A DNA stretch of 34,649 nt from Saprospiraceae bacterium. Lineage in GTDB: Bacteria > Bacteroidota > Bacteroidia > Chitinophagales > Saprospiraceae. The stretch spans positions 3,397 to 38,045 of the forward strand of contig JAHDBF010000012.1 in NCBI GenBank assembly GCA_020630525.1, given 5' to 3'. Position numbers and translations under genes: made by a program. The notes under the pieces were generated by a model. That model had not been told where the DNA came from, did not search any database, and saw only the letters and a program-made list of their open reading frames with translations. Shown here in pieces: positions 1 to 7,699 of the stretch (positions are counted from its first letter, which is position 1; every line of letters starts with the position of its first letter).

Positions 1-48
1 TTGATTGGATAAAATTTCATCATTCTGACGTAAATTTTATCCAATCAA
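1..48. repeat. Perfect 17-bp inverted repeat upstream of cysQ
   Basis: Bases 1-17 (TTGATTGGATAAAATTT) are the exact reverse complement of bases 32-48, around a 14-nt loop. The right arm ends two bases before a -7 promoter element at 50-57, so the dyad covers the -33 region of the cysQ promoter. It could be the terminator hairpin of a gene left of the window or an operator. There is no T-run after the right arm on the plus strand. The left arm may continue beyond the window. Confidence 0.75.
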
Positions 49-49
49 T

Positions 50-57
50 TACATTTG
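50..57 (+). promoter_or_regulatory. Bacteroidota -7 element of cysQ
   Basis: TACATTTG matches the TAnnTTTG consensus exactly and lies 16 nt before the cysQ ATG, which implies a very short leader. No good TTTG is found 19-21 nt upstream; that place is taken by the loop and right arm of the inverted repeat. Confidence 0.45.
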
Positions 58-73
58 TGCCAAAATATACATA

Positions 74-865
74 ATGGATAGCGCACATATACTCGAATTA
101 ATAGAAGCTGTAAAAGATATTTCCATAGATGCTGGAAAAGTAATCTTAGATGTCTATGAAAATGAAGCAGATTTTGGTATCGAATCTAAATCGGATGATT
201 CTCCTTTGACAAAAGCAGATAATGCGGCAAATGATGTAATCTGTGCTGGCTTGGAAAAACTATCAACAGTATATCCGATCTTATCAGAAGAAAACAAAGG
301 AATAGACTATGTAGATAGAAAAGATTTTGATTTCTTTTGGCTTGTCGATCCTTTAGACGGCACAAAGGAGTTTATAAAAAGGAATGGTGAGTTTACGGTT
401 AATATCGCCTTAATTCATAACAAAGAAACTGTAGCAGGAGTAGTATATGTTCCCGTATCGGGAGATCTATTTTGGGCAGTGAAAGGCAATGGCGCATACG
501 TACAGCGTGATGGTGTAAAAACTAAATTAGAAGTGAACACATACAGTATGCGTGATAAAGACCTAGGTGTAGTATGTTCTCGTTCTCACCTTAATGAAGC
601 AACATCAAGTTTTTTAGCAGAATTAAATGAACCGCGAATCGTCTCTACTGGCAGTTCTCTGAAATTTTTAATCTTAGCAGAGGGTAAAGCTGATGTATAT
701 CCAAGACTTGCACCAACTATGGAGTGGGATACTGGAGCAGCACAAATTATATTAGAAGAGGCCGGGGGAAAAGTTGTTAGAGCAGATGACAATAGCCCAT
801 TACTTTATAACAAAGAAATCTTAAGAAATCCAGAATTTATAGCTTATGGTCGATTAAAGAACTAG
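74..865 (+). CDS. cysQ: 3'(2'),5'-bisphosphate nucleotidase (CysQ)
   Basis: This is a 263-residue protein of the inositol monophosphatase superfamily. The family removes a phosphate from PAP/PAPS in the cytoplasm, keeping the sulfate-activation by-product from accumulating. The metal-binding signature is complete: D49, E72-E73, DPLDGT at 92-97 and the C-terminal motif WDTGAA at 218-223. Length is normal for CysQ. The ATG at 74 follows a promoter-like -7 element closely. The stop overlaps the last four bases of the convergent PBP1A gene, so no room is left for a terminator between them. No sulfate-assimilation gene is visible nearby. Another member of the phosphatase superfamily is possible, but the motif context fits CysQ best. 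Confidence 0.92.
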   Translation: MDSAHILELIEAVKDISIDAGKVILDVYENEADFGIESKSDDSPLTKADNAANDVICAGLEKLSTVYPILSEENKGIDYVDRKDFDFFWLVDPLDGTKEFIKRNGEFTVNIALIHNKETVAGVVYVPVSGDLFWAVKGNGAYVQRDGVKTKLEVNTYSMRDKDLGVVCSRSHLNEATSSFLAELNEPRIVSTGSSLKFLILAEGKADVYPRLAPTMEWDTGAAQIILEEAGGKVVRADDNSPLLYNKEILRNPEFIAYGRLKN

Positions 866-3261
866 TTGTTTTTTCTTCGATTTTTGCGCTTCTTTTTCCT
901 TTTAGAATTCCATTTTTTAATGCCTTCGATGATGTCTATAATTAGTTTATCGTCATCATTGAAATCTTCATGCTTATCATTTCTTTTTCTAGGTTTTGAA
1001 AATTCATTTCTACGTTTTTTTGATTTTTGAATGATTTCTATTAATTCTTCATCATCAAAAATTGAATCTTGGGGCAATCCTATGATTGGTTCACAATTGT
1101 CAAAAATGTAGGGAGCAAAATCTTCATTATCTGAAAGGAGATTATTTTTTGCGGCATATTCAAAAAGTTGAGCAACCATTGGTAAAGCAGTGCTGCTTCC
1201 TGCGCCCGAACCTAAGTAACGGAAGTGTATGCGTCTATCTTCAGTGCCTACCCAAGAACCAATCGTTAAATCAGCATTATAGGCAATATACCAACCATCA
1301 GATTGATTTTGAGTAGTGCCAGTTTTTCCTGAAATTTCAAACGGAATATTATAATTGTTATGTAGTTTTTTTCCTGTTCCAGAGACGGAAGCATCTCTTA
1401 ATATACTATTGATTATTTGAATATTGTCAATGCTAAGATCAGTAGTGTCTGATTGAAATTCATTTCTAATATACAATGTGTCTCCCTCTGCGGATTCAAT
1501 TCTTGTGATTCCGTAAGGCTCATTTCTTACGCCATGATTGCCCAGTACAGCATACGCCTGAACCATTTCAAAAAGAGAAATATCTGAAGTGCCAAGTACC
1601 ATAGAAGGTACTTCAGAAAGTTGACTTACTATACCTAATTTTTTTGCATTTTTTACAATATTTTTAATGCCAGCACGGAAAAGTACTTGGACAGAAACAG
1701 TATTCATGGAATTCATTAATGCATGAAATAAAGTTACTTCGCCACCATATTCATCATTTGCATTTTTAGGAGTCCAATCATCGTAATCAGTGTATGTTCT
1801 GAGTTCGTTTTTAAAGTAATCACAAGCATTGATATTTTGCTCTAACGCAGTAAGGTATACGATAGGTTTAAATGTTGATCCGACTTGTCGTGCAGAAATG
1901 ATATTGTCAAGTTGAAATTTGCTAAAATCATTTCCACCTACCCAAACTTTTATTGCACCAGTTCTTGTTTCTAACCCGAGAATTCCACTATGTAGCAAGC
2001 TAAGGTAGTGTTTTATAGAATCTATTTTTGTTCCACGGATTTCTTTGTCTCCTTCCCAATCCCAAACTAATTTTTGTTCTGGAGTTGTGAATCTGGTTAA
2101 TATTTCTTTATTTGTTTTTCCTGCAGATTTGAGATTTTTGTAGAGAGGATCTTTCTTAATCCAGTCATCGATTATTTTTGTGTTTTTCCCAAATAGCTTT
2201 CCTCCTTCCCAAGCTTTAATAAAGTTTTTTTGAAGTTGGCTCATATGAGAAGCCATGATTTTTTCGGCTGTGATTTGCATGTCCAAATCAAGGGTAGTAT
2301 AGATCCGTAATCCATCTTTATACAGATGATATTCACTATTGTCGCTTTTCTTGTTTTCTAGGCACCAACGATTAAATTCTCTTTTTATTTGTGCTTTAAA
2401 ATATCGGGCTGTTTCGTTTTCTTGAGAAGGGTTTTGATAGTCAAGAGCTAAGCTATCTAATTTTTGATTTGTTAGGTTAACGCCTTTGTAAATGCTGTTT
2501 TCTGATGCAAGAGATAGTACTAAGTTTCTTCGTTGAGTTGCTCTCTGTGGGTGAATCCTTGGACTGTAATAGCTTGGTGCTTTTAATATTCCTACTAGAG
2601 TTGCGGCTTCAGAGATAGACAAGTCTTTTGGTTGTTTATTGAAAAACCTGTGAGACGCTGTCGATAATCCAAAGGCTTTTTCTCCGAATGAAACAGTATT
2701 GGAATATAAGGTAATAATCTCTTTTTTAGAATAGATTTTTTCAAGACGCTTTGCTAGTATGTGTTCTTTGAACTTATTTACAGGGATAGATAGTAAACCA
2801 AAATTTTCTCTCTTAAAAACATTTTTTACCAACTGCTGAGTGATGGTACTTCCGCCACCACTAGATTTATTTTGTAGCAAAATGGTTTTAATAAAAACTC
2901 TTGCTAAACTTCTGTAGTCGATACCATTATGAGTATAAAATCTTTTGTCTTCTGCACATACCAACAGTCTAGGAAAGTGTTCTCCTAGTTCTTCGTATTT
3001 GAGATTTTTTCTATTTTCTAGATAATACTTTGCCAGTAATTTTCCATTGTTGGCATACAGTTCTGACGATTGCGGATTATTTATTTTTATCAATTCTTCA
3101 TCAGATGGTAAGTCAATAATTATCTCAAATTTTACGAGAAAATATAAAGCAAAAACACTGACGAAAGATACTGCAATAACTATGCTTGCAATTTTGAATT
3201 TATGTTTTGCTATAAAGTCAAAATATTTTTTTATGGTTTGTTTCGTTTTTTCCGCGTTCAC
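862..3261 (-). CDS. Penicillin-binding protein 1A, bifunctional transglycosylase/transpeptidase
   Basis: This 799-residue class A penicillin-binding protein polymerises and cross-links peptidoglycan at the outer face of the inner membrane. A membrane anchor spans about residues 22-44. The GT51 domain follows, with EDKRF at 104-108 (catalytic Glu104) and GGGSTITQQLVKN at 135-147. The transpeptidase has the STFK motif at 462-465 (nucleophile Ser462), SMN at 518-520 and KTGT at 646-649. The C-terminal tail, about residues 740-799, is dominated by Lys, Arg, Asp and Asn. The start is GTG at 3261 (codons for Met-Asn-Ala-Glu); no in-frame ATG lies close. A strong terminator separates it from the upstream coiled-coil gene, so it probably has its own promoter, which I could not place. 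The family call is firm; whether it is called PBP1A or PBP1C-like by others is less so. Confidence 0.95.
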   Translation of the reverse strand: MNAEKTKQTIKKYFDFIAKHKFKIASIVIAVSFVSVFALYFLVKFEIIIDLPSDEELIKINNPQSSELYANNGKLLAKYYLENRKNLKYEELGEHFPRLLVCAEDKRFYTHNGIDYRSLARVFIKTILLQNKSSGGGSTITQQLVKNVFKRENFGLLSIPVNKFKEHILAKRLEKIYSKKEIITLYSNTVSFGEKAFGLSTASHRFFNKQPKDLSISEAATLVGILKAPSYYSPRIHPQRATQRRNLVLSLASENSIYKGVNLTNQKLDSLALDYQNPSQENETARYFKAQIKREFNRWCLENKKSDNSEYHLYKDGLRIYTTLDLDMQITAEKIMASHMSQLQKNFIKAWEGGKLFGKNTKIIDDWIKKDPLYKNLKSAGKTNKEILTRFTTPEQKLVWDWEGDKEIRGTKIDSIKHYLSLLHSGILGLETRTGAIKVWVGGNDFSKFQLDNIISARQVGSTFKPIVYLTALEQNINACDYFKNELRTYTDYDDWTPKNANDEYGGEVTLFHALMNSMNTVSVQVLFRAGIKNIVKNAKKLGIVSQLSEVPSMVLGTSDISLFEMVQAYAVLGNHGVRNEPYGITRIESAEGDTLYIRNEFQSDTTDLSIDNIQIINSILRDASVSGTGKKLHNNYNIPFEISGKTGTTQNQSDGWYIAYNADLTIGSWVGTEDRRIHFRYLGSGAGSSTALPMVAQLFEYAAKNNLLSDNEDFAPYIFDNCEPIIGLPQDSIFDDEELIEIIQKSKKRRNEFSKPRKRNDKHEDFNDDDKLIIDIIEGIKKWNSKRKKKRKNRRKNN

Positions 3262-3305
3262 CTTTTAAGAATGCATATTCATGCTAAATTATTATATCGG
3301 TAATA

Positions 3306-3340
3306 AAAAAATCCCAAGAGTTTTGCCCTTGGGATTTTTT
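3306..3340 (-). terminator. Rho-independent terminator, probably bidirectional in form
   Basis: A 13-bp perfect stem pairs bases 3306-3318 with 3328-3340 around a 9-nt loop; the core is TCCCAAG/CTTGGGA and the arms end in A6 and T6. It sits 19 nt past the stop of the minus-strand coiled-coil gene and ahead of the PBP1A gene, so it ends the former transcript. Confidence 0.9.
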
Positions 3341-3358
3341 ATATTGATGAAATGACTT

Positions 3359-4405
3359 TTACATTCCACCTGGTTTACCTATAAGTTTTGTCACTTCGTT
3401 CATGACATCTATATTAAGTGATTTAAGCATTTCTGCTGCTTTCATTAATGTGTTTTTTGCCACATTTAGTGCATTTAAATTTTCTTTCGTTGGACTTAAT
3501 TTTGCTTTTGCTTGAGTTTCTAGGTATGATTCTTTTGCATCCTCATATACTTTTTTTGCTTCTGGTGCTTTTACATCACTTTGCATTGTAGCTTCTCCTT
3601 TTTTGCTTTTAGTTTGAGTTGCTGACATGGATTTTGTGGTTTTTTCGGTAGCGGATTCATTGATTTCTACTGATTTTTCTTTTTGCATTTTTTCTGCTTC
3701 TTTTTGCATTTTTTCCACTTCTTTCTTTGCTTCGGTTTTTTGTTTTGCAGTTTCTCTTTCAAGTTTAGCAGCTTCTTTTTGGGCCTCAGCTTTTGCTTTC
3801 TCTGCTTCTTTCTTCATTTTTTCCGCTTCCTTTTCTGCTTCAGCTTTTTTCTTTGCAACTTCTTTTTCTGCTTTTTCTATATCTTTTATTTCTTTGAGAT
3901 CTTCTTTGGTTTCTTTAAGCTCTTTCTTTGAAGATTTTTCCATTTCCTTCATTGATTTTACTTCTTTTTTTGCCTCATCAAGCGCTTTTTTCTCTTCTTT
4001 TGCTATTGCTTTAGCCTTTTCTTTTTCCATTTTTGCTTCTGCAGCAGCCTTTTCTCGTTCCATTTTAGCAGCTTCCATTTTAGCTTTTTGTTCTTCAGAG
4101 ACTCCCGCTTCAGACTTCATAATAGCTTTGTCTAATTTGTCGGCTTCTTTATTGGCTTTCTTTACGCTTTTAGCCTTGTCATTGGCTTGTTTTGCAATTT
4201 TTTTCGCCTCTTTTTTTGCTTTCTTCGCCTCTTTAGCCGCTTTTTTTGCTGCCTTTTTTTCTTGCTTAGCTGCTTTAGCTAATTTTTTAGCTTCTTTTTT
4301 TGCTGCTTTAGCTGCTTCTTTTTCAGTTTGAACACTTGATTGTGCATTAGACTGAGCCATTGGAATGGTAAGTCCTAAGATTAAGAGTATGATTAACTTC
4401 TTCAT
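3359..4405 (-). CDS. Secreted Lys/Ala/Glu-rich coiled-coil protein, unknown function
   Basis: I do not recognise a family for this 348-residue protein. It starts with a clear signal peptide (MKKLIILLILGLTIPMAQSNA, cleavage probably near residue 21). Almost all of the mature part up to about residue 265 is Lys, Ala and Glu in alternating charged and Ala steps, such as KKEAKKLAKAAKQEKKAAKK, which predicts long helices or coiled coil. The last 80 residues are more ordinary in composition (APEAKKVYEDAKESY, then a Leu-containing helix ending KLIGKPGGM). Low complexity also creates long open frames on the opposite strand, which are shadows. Its own terminator at 3306-3340 makes it a single-gene unit. 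A periplasmic or surface spacer, or a TolA-like bridge, is conceivable but not supported by a specific motif. Confidence 0.8.
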   Translation of the reverse strand: MKKLIILLILGLTIPMAQSNAQSSVQTEKEAAKAAKKEAKKLAKAAKQEKKAAKKAAKEAKKAKKEAKKIAKQANDKAKSVKKANKEADKLDKAIMKSEAGVSEEQKAKMEAAKMEREKAAAEAKMEKEKAKAIAKEEKKALDEAKKEVKSMKEMEKSSKKELKETKEDLKEIKDIEKAEKEVAKKKAEAEKEAEKMKKEAEKAKAEAQKEAAKLERETAKQKTEAKKEVEKMQKEAEKMQKEKSVEINESATEKTTKSMSATQTKSKKGEATMQSDVKAPEAKKVYEDAKESYLETQAKAKLSPTKENLNALNVAKNTLMKAAEMLKSLNIDVMNEVTKLIGKPGGM

Positions 4406-4474
4406 TGTATAAAAATTATTGTTTGTTTAAAATGTTCGAAAGATTATCGATAGGAAATGATTGATACAAAACTA

Positions 4475-4488
4475 ACGCTATATAGCGT
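4475..4488. promoter_or_regulatory. 14-bp perfect palindrome in a divergent intergenic region
   Basis: ACGCTATATAGCGT is a perfect palindrome in the 195-nt gap between the minus-strand coiled-coil gene (start 4405) and the plus-strand glycosyltransferase (start 4601). It is followed by related pieces (TAGC...GCTA and ATAGCTA). Size and place fit an operator, but no regulator can be named. Confidence 0.35.
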
Positions 4489-4600
4489 ATTATGCTACAT
4501 ATAGCTAATTAAGTTTTTCCTAAAATTTTTAAAACTTTAAAGTGAGAGCTTAATTTTTATTCTTACACTTGTCATATGATGATTTCAGAATTCAGTAAAA

Positions 4601-5353
4601 ATGAATAATAAACTTAGTGGAGTAATAATTGCCAAAAATGAAGCAGTAAACATTGGGAAAACAATTTCTGCTTTAAAAAGTATCAGCGATGATATTATAG
4701 TTCTAGATTCTGGAAGTACAGATAATACTCGAGAAATTGCGGAAAATTTAGGGGCCATTGTTCACGATGTAGATTGGTTAGGATATGGAAAAACTAAAAA
4801 TCTTGGTCACCGATTGACTCAAAATGATTGGATTATATCTGTTGATGCGGATGAGTTATTGTCCGAAGAATTAATTGCTAATATTCTAAAAATTACTTTT
4901 AAAGACCGCCACATTTACCATATCTCTACCAAACAAAATTACTGCGGAAAGTGGATTACTTATTCAGAGTTTAAACCCAAACACCATCCTAGGATTTTTA
5001 ATAAACAAGAGGTAAAATGGAACGATAGACTTGTCCATGAATCACTAGAACCTTTACATGACAAAACACATGTTTTCTTAGATGGTCATATTATGCACTA
5101 TTCATATGCTGATAAAGCAGAGCATTTGCAAAAACTAGAAAATTATGCTAAGCTTACTGCAGAACAATGGGCCAGGGAAGGATACAATTTAGGCTTTTTA
5201 AAACGTTATTTAGGTCCAAGTTTCCGGTTTTTAAAGTCTTATATACTCAATTTAGGATTTTTGGAAGGAAAATTGGGTTATCAAATTAGTGTATTGAATG
5301 CTAAAATGCTCAAAATCCGAAATAGACACTATGACAAGATTGTCTCAAAATAA
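4601..5353 (+). CDS. Family 2 glycosyltransferase, WaaE/KdtX-like
   Basis: This 250-residue cytoplasmic glycosyltransferase has a GT-A fold. The opening SGVIIAKNEAVNIGKTI, then VLDSGSTDNT at 34-43 and the DxD-type motif VDADE at 81-85, are typical of the WaaE/KdtX subgroup, which adds a hexose to lipopolysaccharide core or surface glycan. The middle part (GKWITYSEFKPKHHPRIFNK, later HIMHYSY) also matches that subgroup. Length is normal. Its last 23 bases overlap the start chosen for the downstream thioredoxin-like gene, so the two are probably co-transcribed. The exact sugar and acceptor cannot be read from the sequence. A near-consensus -7 element (TACACTTG at 4564) precedes it. Confidence 0.88.
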   Translation: MNNKLSGVIIAKNEAVNIGKTISALKSISDDIIVLDSGSTDNTREIAENLGAIVHDVDWLGYGKTKNLGHRLTQNDWIISVDADELLSEELIANILKITFKDRHIYHISTKQNYCGKWITYSEFKPKHHPRIFNKQEVKWNDRLVHESLEPLHDKTHVFLDGHIMHYSYADKAEHLQKLENYAKLTAEQWAREGYNLGFLKRYLGPSFRFLKSYILNLGFLEGKLGYQISVLNAKMLKIRNRHYDKIVSK

Positions 5354-5828
5354 ATTATTGGTGCTCTTGGTTTGCATTGTATTTGTTTTCTACCAATGTA
5401 AACCTAAACAGGAAATTGTTTCCTCAGAAATATCAGAAACTTTTTATCTTGACGGTAAAGTTGAATTTCTCAAAGCACCTGATTTAACAGCTGCCATTGA
5501 TTATGCCACTGAATTACAGAAGCCACTTTATGTGCAATTCTTTACGGATTGGTGTCTACCATGTAAAGTGATGAGCGAAGAAATTTATAACTTAGATCAA
5601 GCTGCAAATATATTTAATCAGTCTTTTGTAAATTATAAAGTCAAAGCTGATGAAGTTAACGGTGCTAATATGCGCTTACTTTATAATGTAAATGAAATTC
5701 CAACCCTTTTATTTTTAGATCATAAAGGAAGAGTACTTGGTCGCATCGATGGTGGACCTAGCTACACTACATTAATGCAGTATGCAGACGGTGTAATCCA
5801 AGACTGGAATATTTCTGACTCTGAATAA
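5331..5828 (+). CDS. Membrane-attached thioredoxin-like protein (WCLPC)
   Basis: This is a 165-residue thioredoxin-fold protein. An N-terminal hydrophobic segment (residues 9-21) is followed by FYQC; that Cys could be a lipid site, but Gln before it is not canonical, so an uncleaved anchor is equally possible. The redox motif is WCLPC with cysteines 75 and 78, preceded by VQFFTD as in the C-terminal domain of DsbD, and the cis-Pro loop reads NEIPTLLF. I chose the ATG at 5331 rather than an in-frame ATG at 5298, because it puts the hydrophobic segment right at the N-terminus. It is likely a periplasm-facing thiol reductase or DsbD-gamma-like protein. It overlaps the glycosyltransferase by 23 nt. 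Confidence 0.82.
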   Translation: MTRLSQNKLLVLLVCIVFVFYQCKPKQEIVSSEISETFYLDGKVEFLKAPDLTAAIDYATELQKPLYVQFFTDWCLPCKVMSEEIYNLDQAANIFNQSFVNYKVKADEVNGANMRLLYNVNEIPTLLFLDHKGRVLGRIDGGPSYTTLMQYADGVIQDWNISDSE

Positions 5829-5981
5829 TATTACCCAAATTACAGTTATTAATATCCCACAAGGTGTTAGCATAAATATTGATAAATCGGGGCAGAAAAC
5901 ACAGCCATAACATTATCTTTTGAGGGTGTTTCTAACGATGAGTTAGCGGTTTTTCTACGTTTTATGTGGAATTTGTATTAA
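5824..5981 (+). pseudogene. Frameshifted coding-like remnant after the thioredoxin-like gene
   Basis: Two adjacent frames read like one protein end. Frame one (5824-5892) gives ITQITVINIPQGVSINIDKSG and hits a stop at 5908. Frame two, joined at the GGGG run 5889-5892, gives AENTAITLSFEGV then SNDELAVFLRFMWNLY and stops at 5979-5981. A single base added in the G-run would join them. No ATG, GTG or TTG start is available in frame one, which opens inside the thioredoxin-like gene. I do not recognise the family. A chance pair of short open stretches cannot be excluded. Confidence 0.35.
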
Positions 5982-5999
5982 TAAATTAAAAGTAGAATT

Positions 6000-6689
6000 T
6001 TAAGCCAATTTACCAATATTTCTGATCAATATTTTATTGGGTTTTCTTGTCGAGAAATGAATAATATCTGCTCTTTTTAACTCACCTAAAACACGAGAAA
6101 CTGTTTGTCGACTTGTATCAGTTAAGAATGCAATATCTGAATGTGATAAGCTATGCTTTACCAGAATTTCATCAAAACCAATTTTAATACCTTTCTTAAA
6201 TGCCAATTTCTTTAAGAATCCCTCGATACGTTTTTGCGCTTTCTTGTACACAAAATCAGAAATTCGCTGCTCCAATTCTGCAAGCCTGTTTAATACTTGG
6301 GAAACAATACTCGCACTAAATTCAGAATTCTTTAATAATAAATCTTCAAATGTCAATTTTGGAATAGTAATCACTTGAGAATCTGACAATGCTTGTGCAA
6401 AATCTTTTCTTTGATTTTCTTTCCCAAGAATATTTTCTCCGAATAATTCTCCGTCATGTGCAAGTTGCTTTATGATAGATCGGCTAGAGTCGATATTAGA
6501 ACCTAGTTTAATACTGCCTTTTTGGACTACATATACATTTGCTATCTCATCTCCATTTCTGTATATAACTTCATCTTTTTTTATTGACTGGATCGTACAC
6601 CTTGTAGAAAGCTCAGAGATTTGGTTGTGATTTAACGTCGAAAAAATTTCTAATTCCTTGATTAATAAAAATTTCATTGAAGCATCCAT
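6000..6689 (-). CDS. Crp/Fnr family transcriptional regulator
   Basis: This 229-residue regulator has an N-terminal cyclic-nucleotide-binding-like beta-barrel (about residues 12-120; GDEIANVYVVQKGSIKLG and GELFGE are typical) followed by a long dimer helix. A winged helix-turn-helix lies at about 181-206 (LSHSDIAFLTDTSRQTVSRV), where SRQTVSR is the recognition helix. Only one Cys (31) is present, so an Fnr-type iron-sulfur cluster is ruled out. The CRP-type Arg-Ser cAMP contact is not obvious in the phosphate-binding region, so the ligand is unknown. It is flanked by the remnant at 5824-5981 on one side and a 241-nt gap on the other. A -7-like element TAATTTTG (6726-6719, minus strand) lies 30 nt before the ATG. 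Confidence 0.9.
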   Translation of the reverse strand: MDASMKFLLIKELEIFSTLNHNQISELSTRCTIQSIKKDEVIYRNGDEIANVYVVQKGSIKLGSNIDSSRSIIKQLAHDGELFGENILGKENQRKDFAQALSDSQVITIPKLTFEDLLLKNSEFSASIVSQVLNRLAELEQRISDFVYKKAQKRIEGFLKKLAFKKGIKIGFDEILVKHSLSHSDIAFLTDTSRQTVSRVLGELKRADIIHFSTRKPNKILIRNIGKLA

Positions 6690-6718
6690 AGTAAATGTTT
6701 TATAGATAAGATGAATGC

Positions 6719-6726
6719 CAAAATTA
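6719..6726 (-). promoter_or_regulatory. -7 element of the Crp/Fnr gene
   Basis: On the minus strand this reads TAATTTTG, an exact TAnnTTTG match, 30 nt before the regulator's ATG. No TTTG is found at the expected upstream distance, so the assignment rests on the -7 half only. Confidence 0.3.
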
Positions 6727-6900
6727 AACTACTCAAAAGATGGAATAATTTAACATTTGAGTCAATAAATGATGAGAATTCAGAATAAAATACTGAATGT
6801 TGGTTGTGTGTGCCTAAAATTTAAAATTATATTCTTACTCCAAGCCGATTGCCAGTTTTGTTTTGTAATATTCCTGCTTAATCGCCCATTCTAGTTTTAA

Positions 6901-6924
6901 TTATTGAGAAAATTATTGAGAAAA
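6901..6924. repeat. Two perfect 12-nt tandem copies after the TlpA-like stop
   Basis: TTATTGAGAAAA occurs twice in direct succession (6901-6912, 6913-6924), just past the stop of the minus-strand TlpA-like gene. Read on the minus strand in that gene's frame, each copy codes Phe-Ser-Gln-stop. A slippage duplication is the simplest origin. Confidence 0.8.
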
Positions 6925-6930
6925 TTTATC

Positions 6931-7560
6931 CTATTTCGCATACTTTTTAATTTGCTTTAGCAATTCTTCTTCATATCCAGGCCTGAATCCTTTTTTGTAA
7001 TATACTTGTTTTCCATTTTTATCAAATACAAATTCTTGAGGAAGACCATTCAGCTTTGATGGCATGATGTTTCTAAAGTTTCTTTCATAGTCCCAATAAG
7101 TCGGCCAAGGCCAATCTTTTTCTTTTACCATTTGAGAAAACCTTTCTCCATTTTTAGGAAAATCTACGGAGATGGCTACTACATCAAAATCCGCTTCCTT
7201 TTGCCATTCGGCATATTTCTTCTCCAATGTTTGGAATTTAACTTTACAAGGCGGACACGTTGTTAACCAAAACAATAAAACGGTGGTTCTACCTTTTTTT
7301 AAAATCTCAGAAGTATTAACCACATTGCCGTCAGCATCTCTCAGATTTACATCAAAAGGGTAGTCAAGAACTAAATCAGTTTTTTGAGCAGACTTCTTAA
7401 TCGTTTTGCTTTTCAAAGGTACATTTTGAACAAAAGCTGGTTTTGTGGATGCCTGTTCTACTTTAGGTTTAGAATCAGTCATTTCTGTTTCAGAATTTTT
7501 GTTTTTAACAAGAAAAAACACCAATCCTGCTGCCACAATCAAAAAACCTATATACTTCAT
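6931..7560 (-). CDS. TlpA/ResA-like membrane-anchored thioredoxin
   Basis: This 209-residue protein has an N-terminal membrane anchor (MKYIGFLIVAAGLVFFLVKN), a linker rich in Lys, Thr and Ser (about 21-62), then a thioredoxin fold with the pair C102-C105 in FWLTTCPPCKVKF. The insert and VAISVDFP strand are typical of TlpA/ResA/DipZ proteins, and GLPQEFVFDKNGK carries the cis-Pro loop. It should act as a periplasmic thiol-disulfide reductase, for example in cytochrome c or cell-envelope protein maturation; the target cannot be told. The ATG at 7560 follows a -7 element by about 18 nt. Past the stop, the same frame continues through two repeat-borne stops into a further 21-codon open stretch. 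Confidence 0.88.
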   Translation of the reverse strand: MKYIGFLIVAAGLVFFLVKNKNSETEMTDSKPKVEQASTKPAFVQNVPLKSKTIKKSAQKTDLVLDYPFDVNLRDADGNVVNTSEILKKGRTTVLLFWLTTCPPCKVKFQTLEKKYAEWQKEADFDVVAISVDFPKNGERFSQMVKEKDWPWPTYWDYERNFRNIMPSKLNGLPQEFVFDKNGKQVYYKKGFRPGYEEELLKQIKKYAK

Positions 7561-7578
7561 TTTAATTTAAATTTGTTG

Positions 7579-7586
7579 CAAATATA
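7579..7586 (-). promoter_or_regulatory. -7 element of the TlpA-like gene
   Basis: On the minus strand this is TATATTTG, an exact TAnnTTTG match, 18 nt before the ATG at 7560. No convincing TTTG partner is seen upstream. Confidence 0.3.
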
Positions 7587-7699
7587 AATGATATCTCAAT
7601 GCCAAGCAGTTTTGAAATATCGTTTTGCAAATTTTAAAAAGCTTTATAAAAATCTTATACAAATTAAAGTTATTATGTTATCCAGTCGGGCAATTAATG

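Noticed and set aside
3627-4331. Long open frame on the plus strand opposite the Lys/Ala/Glu-rich gene, rich in Phe, Ser and Ala
   Set aside because: It is the mirror of the low-complexity minus-strand gene, which has a signal peptide, its own terminator and sensible codon use. The Phe/Ser-rich product is an artefact.
5298-5330. Longer start for the thioredoxin-like protein
   Set aside because: It would put eleven polar residues before the hydrophobic segment and deepen the overlap with the glycosyltransferase.
6901-6924. CRISPR-like repeat
   Set aside because: Only two 12-nt copies in direct contact without spacers; a simple tandem duplication.
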